This document shows, piece by piece, positions 43,155-50,365 of a DNA stretch of 64,000 bases (the first letter of the stretch is position 1; the number at the start of each line of letters is the position of its first letter). The position numbers and the translations under genes were made by a program. The stretch is taken from assembly GCF_902499075.1 (NCBI RefSeq), contig NZ_CABVPP010000022.1, positions 1-64,000 on the forward strand. Reading direction: 5' to 3'. The notes under the pieces were generated by a model. The model made no database searches, was not told where the DNA came from, and saw only the letters and a program-made list of their open reading frames with translations. This stretch comes from Burkholderia pseudomultivorans (lineage in GTDB: Bacteria > Pseudomonadota > Gammaproteobacteria > Burkholderiales > Burkholderiaceae).

Positions 43155-43597
43155 AAAAACCACTACGCAGGCTTCGAAACGCACAACTACGAGTGACTTT
43201 GCTCCCGCTTTTCTGCAATCATATACACCACAAAACCACTACGCAACGCCTTTTTGCAGAATGCTCCATGCACGGTAGCAGATGGCTTGCGCTGCGGTTT
43301 GCTGCTCCTCCCCTTCTGCTACCGTCCGTTACTCCTCATCGGAACCTGCCGCAGCCTTGGCCGCCTGCTGGATGAGACTCCGCTTACTTTCGACGTAGCC
43401 GCAAACCAATTCGCGCAGTTCCTCCGATACCTTTACGCTCGCAAACACTCGCAGAATCTGCAGGTCGCGGATCACATCCTTCGGCAAACGGAGTTGATAC
43501 GCCTGCATATTTTCACGTTGGCTGCGGATTGATGAATTAGGGTCGTATTTCATGCGCTCTCCAAAGTTTCAACCATTGTAACCCACTACGTAAACGC
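43155..43597. repeat. Repeated CACTACG-type motif near two small genes
   Basis: AACCACTACGCA occurs near 43159 and 43235. Weaker relatives are ACAACTACGAG near 43183 and ACCCACTACGTAA near 43581. Three copies sit upstream of the minus-strand gene ending at 42900, and one sits in the promoter region of the RHH-like gene that starts at 43553. They look like shared binding sites of a local regulator. Confidence 0.4.
43329..43553 (-). CDS. Small protein with RHH-like N-terminal half
   Basis: A 74-residue protein. The central part, MQAYQLRLPKDVIRDLQIL, resembles the strand and first helix of a ribbon-helix-helix domain, and the C-terminal half is a charged helix (ELRELVCGYVESKRSLIQQAAKAAA). The ATG at 43553 follows TTGGAGAGCGC, a good site. 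It is divergent from the winged-helix-like gene at 43705 across a 151-base region that holds a CACTACG copy, which may be its own operator. The RHH assignment is by eye and tentative. Confidence 0.5.
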   Translation of the reverse strand: MKYDPNSSIRSQRENMQAYQLRLPKDVIRDLQILRVFASVKVSEELRELVCGYVESKRSLIQQAAKAAAGSDEE

Positions 43598-43704
43598 GAG
43601 CGACACGTAATACTGGACAGAAACACAGGATTCTGTAAATCGCCTATTGCTTGACACATCCATTCTGTTATGATTTTGAGAAATTGATGTGCGGAGGTCT
43701 GCAG

Positions 43705-44229
43705 ATGGACATTCTTGAGAAAGCCGAGGGCCGGCGTAGCACGCTCCAAAAGCAGCGGGAGCAACTTATGGAAACGATCGATAAGATCGACGCGGAATTG
43801 CGTGACCTCGAAGGATTCTTCAAGGTCGCAGCCCGCCTCCAAAGTACCTCCAACGCCCTACGTAACGCGAGGGTCGTTACTGCTGAATGGCCTATCCCCG
43901 CTGACGCGGCAACGAGGGCCTTGGTTAATTTGGCGCAGGGAAACAAAGCCCACGCTATCGCCAAGGAAGCAATCGAGATCATCAGACGGCACGGTCCGCA
44001 GACCGCCCGAGGTGTACTCGAATTGATGGATGCGAATGGCCTAGGCAATTTGGTGAGCCCGGACAAGGACAAGAGTGCGCGAATTTCTTACGTATCGTCT
44101 GTGCTTAGCAAGGACGAGCGTTTCGCCTCTGACCGAGAAAAAGGCGGCTATGTGCTGGTAGAGCAGAAAGAAAAAGACCCCCAAGGACAAATCCTTGAGG
44201 GTCCGAGCAGTGTGGACGATCTGCTGTGA
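43705..44229 (+). CDS. Hypothetical protein with N-terminal coiled coil and C-terminal winged-helix-like domain
   Basis: A 174-residue protein. Residues 1-45 form a coiled coil (RRSTLQKQREQLMETIDKID). Residues about 90-155 resemble a HARE-HTH or winged-helix domain: AKEAIEIIRRHG, TARGVLELMDANGLG, then ISYVSSVLSKDERFAS and GGYVLV. Such domains occur in restriction and DNA-modification systems. The ATG at 43705 has GCGGAGG seven bases upstream, which is better than the in-frame ATGs at 43687 or 43651. It starts a transcription unit that appears to include a tRNA-like sequence and to end at the terminator at 44421-44455. Function unknown. Confidence 0.6.
   Translation: MDILEKAEGRRSTLQKQREQLMETIDKIDAELRDLEGFFKVAARLQSTSNALRNARVVTAEWPIPADAATRALVNLAQGNKAHAIAKEAIEIIRRHGPQTARGVLELMDANGLGNLVSPDKDKSARISYVSSVLSKDERFASDREKGGYVLVEQKEKDPQGQILEGPSSVDDLL
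44168..44203 (-). terminator. Rho-independent terminator on the minus strand
   Basis: A 12-bp stem with one mismatch (GACCCTCAAGGA / TCCTTGGGGGTC on the minus strand, 4-base loop) is followed by TTTTTCTTTC. It lies inside the 3' end of the plus-strand gene and would stop transcripts coming from tRNA-Arg. Confidence 0.6.
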
Positions 44230-44234
44230 TAAAT

Positions 44235-44308
44235 GGGGCCATCGTTGGGTACGACGCGGGAGACTTTGGACCTACCGTGCGCCGGTTCGATTCCGACTGG
44301 CTCCACCA
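44235..44308 (+). tRNA. tRNA-like sequence, degenerate (possible Gln-type or pseudo-tRNA)
   Basis: The 74-base stretch has a 7-bp acceptor stem (GGGGCCA / TGGCTCC, one G-U pair), an encoded CCA, a T arm with loop TTCGATT and a 5-base variable loop. The candidate anticodon loop CTTTGGA would give UUG, but its stem pairs at only about three of five positions. The D loop is only about four bases. It begins 5 bases after the winged-helix-like gene. It may be a phage or island tRNA, a decayed tRNA, or a tRNA-like domain of a larger RNA. Confidence 0.35.
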
Positions 44309-44397
44309 GTTTTCTCAACAACCCAAAGGAGGAGCATAATGCCCCCGCCATAGTCAATCTCGCTGAGAAAACTCACAACAAGGAGTTGGCGAACTCC
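44309..44397 (+). ncRNA. Candidate structured RNA region with an SD-led mini-ORF
   Basis: AGTTTTCTCA (44308-44317) pairs perfectly with TGAGAAAACT (44364-44373). The loop between them contains AAAGGAGGA and the mini-ORF ATG-CCC-CCG-CCA-TAG (44339-44353), encoding Met-Pro-Pro-Pro. A second hairpin, GGAGTT-GGCG-AACTCC, follows at 44382-44397. Together with the tRNA-like part and terminator it suggests a functional transcript. No known RNA family is recognised. Confidence 0.35.
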
Positions 44398-44420
44398 ATC
44401 AGCTAGCGATTACAAGTTGG

Positions 44421-44455
44421 GGGCTTTGACCCTGGCCGGTCAGAGCCCTCTTTTT
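44421..44455 (+). terminator. Rho-independent terminator
   Basis: An 11-bp stem, GGGCTTTGACC / GGTCAGAGCCC with one G-U pair and a 6-base loop, is followed by TCTTTTT. It ends the plus-strand unit that begins at the winged-helix-like gene. Confidence 0.8.
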
Positions 44456-44593
44456 ATGCGTTGTCAAGACTACCGAAGCAGATTTTTCTGCGCAAGCTTC
44501 TGTAGCGTCCCTTTACATCTCCATAGCTATGTCGCCCGACCGTTGAATTCTGCAAGCGCGGGACCAGCACTGGGCAAAGTTAGGCGATAGAAT

Positions 44594-44614
44594 CCAGTCA
44601 CACCCCAGTCACAC
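44594..44614. repeat. Short direct repeat in the gap next to tRNA-Arg
   Basis: CCAGTCACAC occurs twice with an 11-base period (44594-44603 and 44605-44614). The surrounding 44456-44684 stretch has no supported gene; it is where an integrase would be expected beside a tRNA 3' end, but none is visible. Confidence 0.4.
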
Positions 44615-44684
44615 TGATCTGTGATTGGGCCTTGAATCCGCCGGATTCCGATTGGACGTAACCCGTTGATTTTTCAGGAATAAC

Positions 44685-44761
44685 TGGCCCGCCCTACACG
44701 ATTCGAACGTGTGACCTACGGCTTAGAAGGCCGTTGCTCTATCCAACTGAGCTAAGGGCGG
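44685..44761 (-). tRNA. tRNA-Arg (TCT)
   Basis: A 77-base cloverleaf with acceptor CCGCCCT / AGGGCGG, D arm AGCTCAGTTGGATAGAGC, anticodon loop CTTCTAA giving TCT, T loop TTCGAAT and encoded CCA. It is close to the E. coli tRNA-Arg(UCU) pattern. The recombination scar lies on its 3' side, the usual side for integration. Confidence 0.93.
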
Positions 44762-44844
44762 TCGAGGGAAAAAGACACGGCGCCAGCAACCCGGACCCGG
44801 CTCCGATCACCGCCGCCGGTACGAAACCGACGCGACGCAACCAG

Positions 44845-44877
44845 AAACGAAACGGGCCCGGCCTGAAGCCGAGCCCG
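44845..44877 (-). terminator. Probable terminator of uppP
   Basis: On the minus strand a stem of about 10 bp (CGGGCTCGGC / GCCGGGCCCG, one mismatch) with a 5-base loop is followed by TTTCGTTT. It lies 52 bases after the uppP stop. Confidence 0.55.
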
Positions 44878-44928
44878 AAATTATACCCGATCATCGCGTC
44901 GAATCACGCAAGACCGGCGCCTGCGGCC

Positions 44929-45759
44929 TTACACGGGCTGCGCATGCAGCATGAACCAGCCCAGGCAGAACACGCCGGCGATCACGCAATACAGGCCGAA
45001 CGACGCCAGCCGGCCGCGCCCTTCGAAATAGCGCATCAGGAACCGCACGCTCAGGTACGCGGCGATCGCCGTCAGCACGCCGCCGAGCAGCGCGTCGGCG
45101 AGCTGGTCGCGCGCATGGAACAGCTTCGGCAGTTCGAGCACGCCCGCCGCGAAGATGATCGGCGTGCCGAGCAGGAACGAAAACTCCGCCGCCTTCTCCG
45201 CCGTCAGCCCGGCCGCATTGCCGGCGATCATCGTCAGCCCGCTGCGCGAAAAGCCCGGGATCAGCGCGCCGATCTGCGCGAGACCCACGAAGAACGCCTG
45301 CTTGAACGTCATCTTCTCGGGCGGCTGATGCGCGCGGCTGCGCTGGATGCGATCGCCGATCCAAAGCAGCACGCCATTGACGATCAGCGCGGCCGCGACG
45401 ATCCGCAGATCATGGAACACGTGCTCGATGCGCTTCTCGAGCACCAGGCCGACGATGCCCGTCGGAATCGTGCCGATGATCAACGCCCACATCAGATGGC
45501 CGTCGTCGTTCTTGCGGCCGCCGAGCTGCGCGAAAAAACCGCCGATCAGCGCGATCCAGCGCGCGCGGAAATACCACAGCAGCGCCAGCGCGGTGCCGAG
45601 GTGCAGCGCAACAAGGAACGGCAGCAACTGCGGCGCATGCTTGTCGATATGCATGCCGAACAGCGCCGGCACGAGCAACGTATGGCCGAGACTGCTGACG
45701 GGGAAGAGTTCGGTCACGCCCTGCAGGACGCTCAGGAATACCAGAAACCAGAGACTCAC
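44929..45759 (-). CDS. uppP: Undecaprenyl-diphosphatase UppP (BacA)
   Basis: A 276-residue integral membrane enzyme with about eight helices. The active-site motifs are clear: [13 protein letters not shown] near the N-terminus (family (E/Q)xxxE with PVSS-GH) and the second site [17 protein letters not shown]. It removes a phosphate from undecaprenyl diphosphate in the periplasm, regenerating the lipid carrier for peptidoglycan and O-antigen; extra dosage gives bacitracin resistance. The GTG at 45759 is preceded by AAAGGA and gives the standard N-terminus. It is monocistronic, with its own terminator before tRNA-Arg. Length is normal. Confidence 0.95.
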   Translation of the reverse strand: MSLWFLVFLSVLQGVTELFPVSSLGHTLLVPALFGMHIDKHAPQLLPFLVALHLGTALALLWYFRARWIALIGGFFAQLGGRKNDDGHLMWALIIGTIPTGIVGLVLEKRIEHVFHDLRIVAAALIVNGVLLWIGDRIQRSRAHQPPEKMTFKQAFFVGLAQIGALIPGFSRSGLTMIAGNAAGLTAEKAAEFSFLLGTPIIFAAGVLELPKLFHARDQLADALLGGVLTAIAAYLSVRFLMRYFEGRGRLASFGLYCVIAGVFCLGWFMLHAQPV

Positions 45760-45930
45760 GCGTCGGTCCTTTGAATGGAAATTAAGCGGGAAGAAGTGAC
45801 GGACGACGCGATGCGCGTCCGCAAAAACGCGCCCTGATTATGCCCAGCCATGATTACTGCGCCAAGGCATTTGACTGGCAATTGCGGCAATGCACACAAA
45901 CGCTTGCAACTTGTAAGCGATCGGAAAGCA

Positions 45931-45960
45931 AAAGGCCCGCCATTTGCATGGCGGGCCTTT
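45931..45960. terminator. Bidirectional terminator-type hairpin
   Basis: A perfect 12-bp stem, AAAGGCCCGCCA / TGGCGGGCCTTT, with a 6-base loop. It lies 22 bases downstream of the tiny minus-strand gene at 45982-46068 and gives a CCTTTTGCTTT tail in that direction. Confidence 0.75.
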
Positions 45961-45981
45961 CGAATCCGGCAGAAATTGCCG

Positions 45982-46068
45982 TCAGCGACCGAGCTGATAG
46001 AAAAACAATACCGTACTGCCGGTGAACATGCCGAACAGCGCGATTCCCATTGCCATTGCCAGATCCAT
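45982..46068 (-). CDS. Tiny single-helix membrane protein (28 residues)
   Basis: This very short gene encodes MDLAMAMGIALFGMFTGST followed by VLFFYQLGR, one hydrophobic helix with a short polar end. The support is strong for its size: GAGGAGGCGCC lies just before the ATG, and a perfect terminator follows 22 bases after the stop. Single-helix proteins like this often tune a transporter or respiratory complex. The family is not recognised, and its partner may lie elsewhere. The flanking genes, uppP and the epimerase, give no hint. Confidence 0.6.
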   Translation of the reverse strand: MDLAMAMGIALFGMFTGSTVLFFYQLGR

Positions 46069-46242
46069 GGCGCCTCCTCGAAGTGTCATGACCCGGCAAT
46101 ATCACCGGTTTAGAGGCATTATCCCGACGATAGATACCCGCCAAAACTCGCAATTTCCCGAGAAGGGTTTTCCCCGACCGCGTCGCGCCCGATAATGGAG
46201 CGCGCCGTCGCGCATCCGCCCACCCGTTCATTTCGATTCGCC

Positions 46243-47154
46243 ATGCCGATCTTCCAGCAACACGAGATTCAAGAACTCCATGCCGGCCCGTCCGTTGTCC
46301 GGGTCGCCCCGCAATTCGGCGGTCGTCTGCTGTCGTGGCACATCGACGGCGAACCCGTCATCTTCTGGCCCGACACCGCAGACTGGAGCAACGTCGCGCG
46401 CGTGCGCGGCGGCAATCCGCTGCTGTTTCCGTTCCTCGGGCGCCATCGCGTCGACGGCGAACTCGGCCGCTGGCGCGATGCCGATGGCGTGGTCCGCGAC
46501 CTGCCGATGCACGGCTTCGCGCGCGACCTGCCGTTCGCGGCGCAGCCGTCGGCCGACGGCGCGGCGATCGCGATGACGCTCGAAACCAGCGACGCGCTGC
46601 GCGCGGGCTACCCGTTCGAGTTCCGTTTCGAAGCCAGCTACCGGCTCGCCGACGCCCACACGCTCGACGTCGCACTGACCACGACCAATCTCGGCAGCAC
46701 ACCGCTGCCCTACTACGCGGGTCATCATTTCTATTTCGCACTACCGCACGACGAGCGCGCGGCGACGACGCTGGAACTGCCGCCGACGCATCGCTGCGAG
46801 CAGCGCGCCGACGGCTCGATCAGCGCGCCCGAACGCGGCGACGCCCGCTACACGCTCGACGAAGCGCGGATCCTCGACCGCTTCCACTGCCTGGACGGCA
46901 CGCCGTCGAGCCCCGTGCGCATCGAGATGCCGGGCCGCGGCCGCGTGATCGAGATTGCGCTGGACGTCCCGGGCTCGATTCCGTGGTACGCGGTCACGAC
47001 CTGGACGGAAAAGCCGGAATCCGATTTCTATTGCGTCGAGCCGTGGCTCGGGCTGCCGGACGCGATCCACAACGGGCTGGGGCTGCGCTGGCTCGCGCCG
47101 GGCGCGACCGAAACGGCCGCGCTGCGGATCCGCGTGCGCCCGCTCGAGAACTGA
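46243..47154 (+). CDS. Aldose 1-epimerase family protein
   Basis: A 303-residue beta-sandwich protein of the galactose mutarotase family. The start, GPSVVRVAPQFGGRLLSWHIDG, and GGNPLLFPFLGR are family typical. Catalytic residues are expected in MHGFARD (His), YYAGHHFYFAL (His) and the acid in FYCVEPWLGLPD. It interconverts the anomers of a hexose, or a hexose-6-phosphate. The ATG at 46243 is preferred to one 16 codons upstream, as it begins at the conserved domain; neither has a strong ribosome-binding site. It stands alone ahead of the NlpD-like gene. Confidence 0.85.
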   Translation: MPIFQQHEIQELHAGPSVVRVAPQFGGRLLSWHIDGEPVIFWPDTADWSNVARVRGGNPLLFPFLGRHRVDGELGRWRDADGVVRDLPMHGFARDLPFAAQPSADGAAIAMTLETSDALRAGYPFEFRFEASYRLADAHTLDVALTTTNLGSTPLPYYAGHHFYFALPHDERAATTLELPPTHRCEQRADGSISAPERGDARYTLDEARILDRFHCLDGTPSSPVRIEMPGRGRVIEIALDVPGSIPWYAVTTWTEKPESDFYCVEPWLGLPDAIHNGLGLRWLAPGATETAALRIRVRPLEN

Positions 47155-47287
47155 AGCCGGCACGCCGAACCGACGCCCGACGAGGCCCGCAACGGACCCA
47201 AACTGCGGCACGCGGGTCGAACCCGTTAAAATCGGACGTTTTTGTGTCACCTGCCGCGCGATCCGCGGCAGGGTTTTGCGAGGTTCA

Positions 47288-47980
47288 ATGTTCGGAACAA
47301 CAACGAAACGACTCATCGCGGCCGCCTGCGCCGCCCTGCTCGTCGCGTGCGGCTCCGCGCCCGTCGGCCCCGGCTTCTATCGCGTCGAGCGCGGCGACAC
47401 GCTCTACAAGATCGCGCGCGACAACCGCCAGTCGGTGCAGAGCATCGTGCGCTGGAACCAGATCACGAACCCGGATGCGATCGAGGTCGGCCAGGTGCTG
47501 CGCGTCGCGCCGCCGCCCGGCACGACCACGGCGTCGACCACGGGCACCGGCACCGCGGGCCGCAGCCGCCCCGCACCGTCCGCGCCGGTGGAATCGGCCG
47601 TCAAGCCGGCCACCAGCATCTCGCTGATCTGGCCGGCGCCCGGCAACGTGGTCCGCAGCTTCGACGGCTCGAAATCCAAGGGCATCGACATCGCAAACGC
47701 CGCGGGCACGCCGGTCGCGGCGGCCGCGCCGGGTGTCGTCGTCTATGCCGGCAACGGGCTGCGCGGCTACGGCAACCTGATCATCCTCAAGCACAACGCC
47801 GATTACCTGACCGCGTATGCGCATAATCGCGCGCTGCTCGTGAAGGAAGGCCAGTCGGTCACGCAGGGACAGACGATCGCCGAGATGGGCAACAGCGACA
47901 GCGACCGCGTCGCGCTGCATTTCGAGCTGCGCTACGGCGGCCGGTCGATCGATCCGGCACGCTACCTGCCGGCGCGCTGA
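47288..47980 (+). CDS. NlpD-like LysM/M23 lipoprotein
   Basis: A 230-residue outer-membrane lipoprotein with lipobox LVAC (Cys20). A LysM domain at about residues 31-75 (FYRVERGDTLYKIARDN, ..WNQITNPDAIEVGQVLRV) binds peptidoglycan. A Thr/Pro linker leads to a C-terminal LytM (M23) domain. There the usual first zinc His is missing (SKGIDIANAAG), as in E. coli NlpD, so it is an amidase activator, not an enzyme. The end, HFELRYGGRSIDPARYLPAR, is almost the NlpD end. It should activate AmiC-type amidases during division. A 9-bp hairpin (47250-47272) lies in its leader. Confidence 0.88.
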   Translation: MFGTTTKRLIAAACAALLVACGSAPVGPGFYRVERGDTLYKIARDNRQSVQSIVRWNQITNPDAIEVGQVLRVAPPPGTTTASTTGTGTAGRSRPAPSAPVESAVKPATSISLIWPAPGNVVRSFDGSKSKGIDIANAAGTPVAAAAPGVVVYAGNGLRGYGNLIILKHNADYLTAYAHNRALLVKEGQSVTQGQTIAEMGNSDSDRVALHFELRYGGRSIDPARYLPAR

Positions 47981-48049
47981 GCACCGGCCGTCGACACGCG
48001 ATGCCGGTGTGCATCGCGCGTCGACGCGAAGAGAGGCGGAAAAGTTGAG

Positions 48050-48169
48050 TCAGCGCTTGCGCAGACGTCCGGTGAAACGCCCGGACAGCGGATCGACGTG
48101 GCGTGCAAACGCTACCAGCACCCCGATTCCGAACAGGCTGAACCCCGCAGCTATCAGAAGCAAATCCAT
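48050..48169 (-). CDS. Small membrane protein (39 residues)
   Basis: The frame encodes MDLLLIAAGFSLFGIGVLV, a single hydrophobic helix, followed by a basic tail with SGRFTGRLRKR. The start ATG at 48169 has only a weak ribosome-binding site (ACGAGACC). The hydrophobic-then-basic pattern is typical of small inner-membrane proteins with a cytoplasmic C-terminus. It overlaps nothing and sits convergent to the NlpD-like gene and divergent from the acyl-CoA synthetase. No family recognised. Confidence 0.4.
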   Translation of the reverse strand: MDLLLIAAGFSLFGIGVLVAFARHVDPLSGRFTGRLRKR

Positions 48170-48346
48170 GGTCTCGTTACAGTTTTGTGATCATCTTATG
48201 CGTCATCGCAGAATCGTGCACTGAACCGGGCCCGTCGGACGAGTCCGCACAATCCCTATCATCAGACGCGCTTGTCGTTTCGGCAGCATGAAAAGCCGAT
48301 GTAATCTACGCATCGAAGGCCCTGCAACACGACAAGGAGACACCCG

Positions 48347-49966
48347 ATGCTGCCCGCCGCCGAACGCTACGACGACCTGCTCACCCGCTTCGCGTGGGCC
48401 GTTCCGGCACGCTACAACATCGCGGTGGACGTCTGCGACAAGTGGGCGGACGGCAGCGGCAGGCTCGCGCTGATCCACGAAACCGCGCACGGCGACGTCA
48501 CGCGTCTCACGTTCGACGATCTGAGAGATGCCTCTAACCGGCTCGCAAACAGCTTCGTGCGCGCCGGCCTGCGGCGCGGCGACCGGATCGGCATCTTTCT
48601 CGCGCAAGGCCCGGAAACGGCGATCGCCCACCTCGCCGCGTACAAGCTCGGCGCGATCGCCGTGCCGCTTTTCACGCTGTTCGGCGCCGACGCGCTCGAA
48701 TACCGCCTCGCGAACAGCGAAGCCGCCGCACTCGTCACCGACGCAGCCGGCTACGCGAAAATCGCGCCGTTGCGCCCGCAACTGCCCGCACTGCGCACCT
48801 GCTACTGCGTCGGCGACGATGCGCCCGACACACCCGACGTGCTGCGCTACGACGCAGCGCTCGCCGCGGAATCGGCCGACTTCGTCCCGGCCGACACGGC
48901 CGCCGACGATCCGGCGCTGATCATCTACACATCCGGCACGACCGGCAAACCGAAAGGCGCGCTGCACGCGCACCGCGTACTGCCCGGCCACCTGCCCGGC
49001 GTCGAAATGTCGCAGCAATGCTTCCCGCGCGACGCGCGGCTGTTCTGGACACCCGCCGACTGGGCGTGGATCGGCGGCCTGCTCGACGTGCTGCTGCCGT
49101 CCTGGCATCACGGCGTGCCCGTGCTGGCACGCCGCTTCGAGAAGTTCGACGGCGACGCGGCATTCGCGCTGATGGCGCGGCACGGCGTCACGCACGCGTT
49201 CCTGCCGCCGACCGCGCTGAAACTGATGCGCACCGTCGAGCGGCCGCGCGAACGCTACGCGCTGTCGCTGAAATCGGTCGCGAGCGGCGGCGAATCGCTC
49301 GGTACCGAGCTGACCGCGTGGGGACGCGACGCGCTCGGCGTCACGATCAACGAGTTCTACGGGCAAACCGAATGCAACATGGTGCTGTCGTCGTGCGCGG
49401 CGCTGTTCGACGCACAGCCGGGCGCGATCGGCAAGGCCGTGCCCGGTCACGCCGTCGCGATCGTCGATGCACATGGCACGCCGCTGCCGCCCGGCACCGA
49501 AGGACACATCGCGGTGCACCGTCCCGATCCGGTGATGTTTCTCGAATACTGGCGCAATCCCGCTGCGACCCGCGACAAGTTCGCGGGCGACTACCTGCTG
49601 ACCGGCGACACCGGCATGATTGACGCCGACGGCTTCGTGCGCTTCGTCGGCCGCGACGACGATGTGATCACGAGCGCCGGCTACCGGATCGGCCCCGGCC
49701 CGATCGAGGACTGCCTGCTCACGCATCCGGCCGTGCGGATGGCCGCCGTCGTCGGCGTGCCCGATCCGACGCGCACCGAGATCGTCAAGGCGTTCGTCGT
49801 GCTGAATCCCGGCCATGCCGGCGACGACGCGCTCGTGCAGGCGCTGCAGGCGCACGTACGTACGCGCCTCGCCGCGCACGAATACCCGCGCGCGATCGCG
49901 TTCGTCGACAGCCTGCCGATGACGGCGACCGGCAAGATCGTGCGCCGCGCGCTGCGCGACGCTTGA
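48347..49966 (+). CDS. Acyl-CoA synthetase (AMP-forming), medium-chain/acetyl-CoA synthetase-like
   Basis: A 539-residue adenylate-forming ligase. Key motifs are the P-loop-like YTSGTTGKPKGA at about residue 196, the aromatic-site loop GVTHAFLPPTALK, NEFYGQTECNMV, LTGDTGMIDADGFVRFVGRDDDVITSAGYRIGP, and the catalytic C-terminal Lys in TATGKIVRRALRD. It activates a short- or medium-chain carboxylic acid to its CoA thioester in the cytoplasm. The ATG at 48347 is preceded by CAAGGAGACACCCG, which fixes it. It is monocistronic; DUF2288 follows after 65 bases. The substrate is not readable. Confidence 0.88.
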   Translation: MLPAAERYDDLLTRFAWAVPARYNIAVDVCDKWADGSGRLALIHETAHGDVTRLTFDDLRDASNRLANSFVRAGLRRGDRIGIFLAQGPETAIAHLAAYKLGAIAVPLFTLFGADALEYRLANSEAAALVTDAAGYAKIAPLRPQLPALRTCYCVGDDAPDTPDVLRYDAALAAESADFVPADTAADDPALIIYTSGTTGKPKGALHAHRVLPGHLPGVEMSQQCFPRDARLFWTPADWAWIGGLLDVLLPSWHHGVPVLARRFEKFDGDAAFALMARHGVTHAFLPPTALKLMRTVERPRERYALSLKSVASGGESLGTELTAWGRDALGVTINEFYGQTECNMVLSSCAALFDAQPGAIGKAVPGHAVAIVDAHGTPLPPGTEGHIAVHRPDPVMFLEYWRNPAATRDKFAGDYLLTGDTGMIDADGFVRFVGRDDDVITSAGYRIGPGPIEDCLLTHPAVRMAAVVGVPDPTRTEIVKAFVVLNPGHAGDDALVQALQAHVRTRLAAHEYPRAIAFVDSLPMTATGKIVRRALRDA

Positions 49967-50031
49967 GCCGCGCCCGGCCCGCCCGGCCGGATGGTTTATA
50001 GTGGCGCACACGCAGTCTTTCCAAGAAACCG

Positions 50032-50355
50032 ATGTCTTCCCAACACGAATCCGCCGCGGGCGCGTCGCATAGCCCGCTCTACGCCAAACTCCTCGGCGAG
50101 ACCGCCAAGATCGACTGGTGCGATCTCGAGCGCTTCTTCGCGCAGGGCAAGCTGCTCGCCGTCGCGCGCGACCTCGATCTCGTCAGCGTCGCGGAAGCGA
50201 TCGCCGGCGACGACGCCGAACAGGTCACGCGCTGGCTGTCCGCCGGCCTGGTGGCCCGCATGCCGGCCGAAACCGCCAGCGACTACGCGGCACGCAACCC
50301 GGAGCTGTGGGCGGTCGTCGTATCGCCGTGGGTGTGCGTGCAGGAACGCGCCTGA
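50032..50355 (+). CDS. DUF2288-family protein
   Basis: A 107-residue soluble protein with the conserved segments LLGETAKIDWCDLERFFAQGKLL, VARDLDLVSVAEAIAGDDA and the end WAVVVSPWVCVQERA, which match the DUF2288 family. The function is unknown. Relatives appear next to membrane transporters or with tRNA-related genes in proteobacteria. The ATG at 50032 is 65 bases after the acyl-CoA synthetase stop. The MATE pump follows after 10 bases on the same strand, so these two are probably co-transcribed. Confidence 0.85.
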   Translation: MSSQHESAAGASHSPLYAKLLGETAKIDWCDLERFFAQGKLLAVARDLDLVSVAEAIAGDDAEQVTRWLSAGLVARMPAETASDYAARNPELWAVVVSPWVCVQERA

Positions 50356-50365
50356 CGCGTCCGCC

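Noticed and set aside
43254-43532. Plus-strand 92-codon frame
   Set aside because: It overlaps the minus-strand RHH-like gene, which has the better ribosome-binding site and a plausible domain.
44148-44357. Minus-strand frame containing LVEPVGIEPA
   Set aside because: This peptide is the well-known spurious translation of a tRNA 3' half. It overlaps the tRNA-like sequence, so it is not a gene.
44235-44455. tmRNA or permuted tmRNA
   Set aside because: The tRNA-like part comes first and is complete on its own, no tag ORF ending in an Ala-rich peptide is seen, and the usual tmRNA ends are absent.
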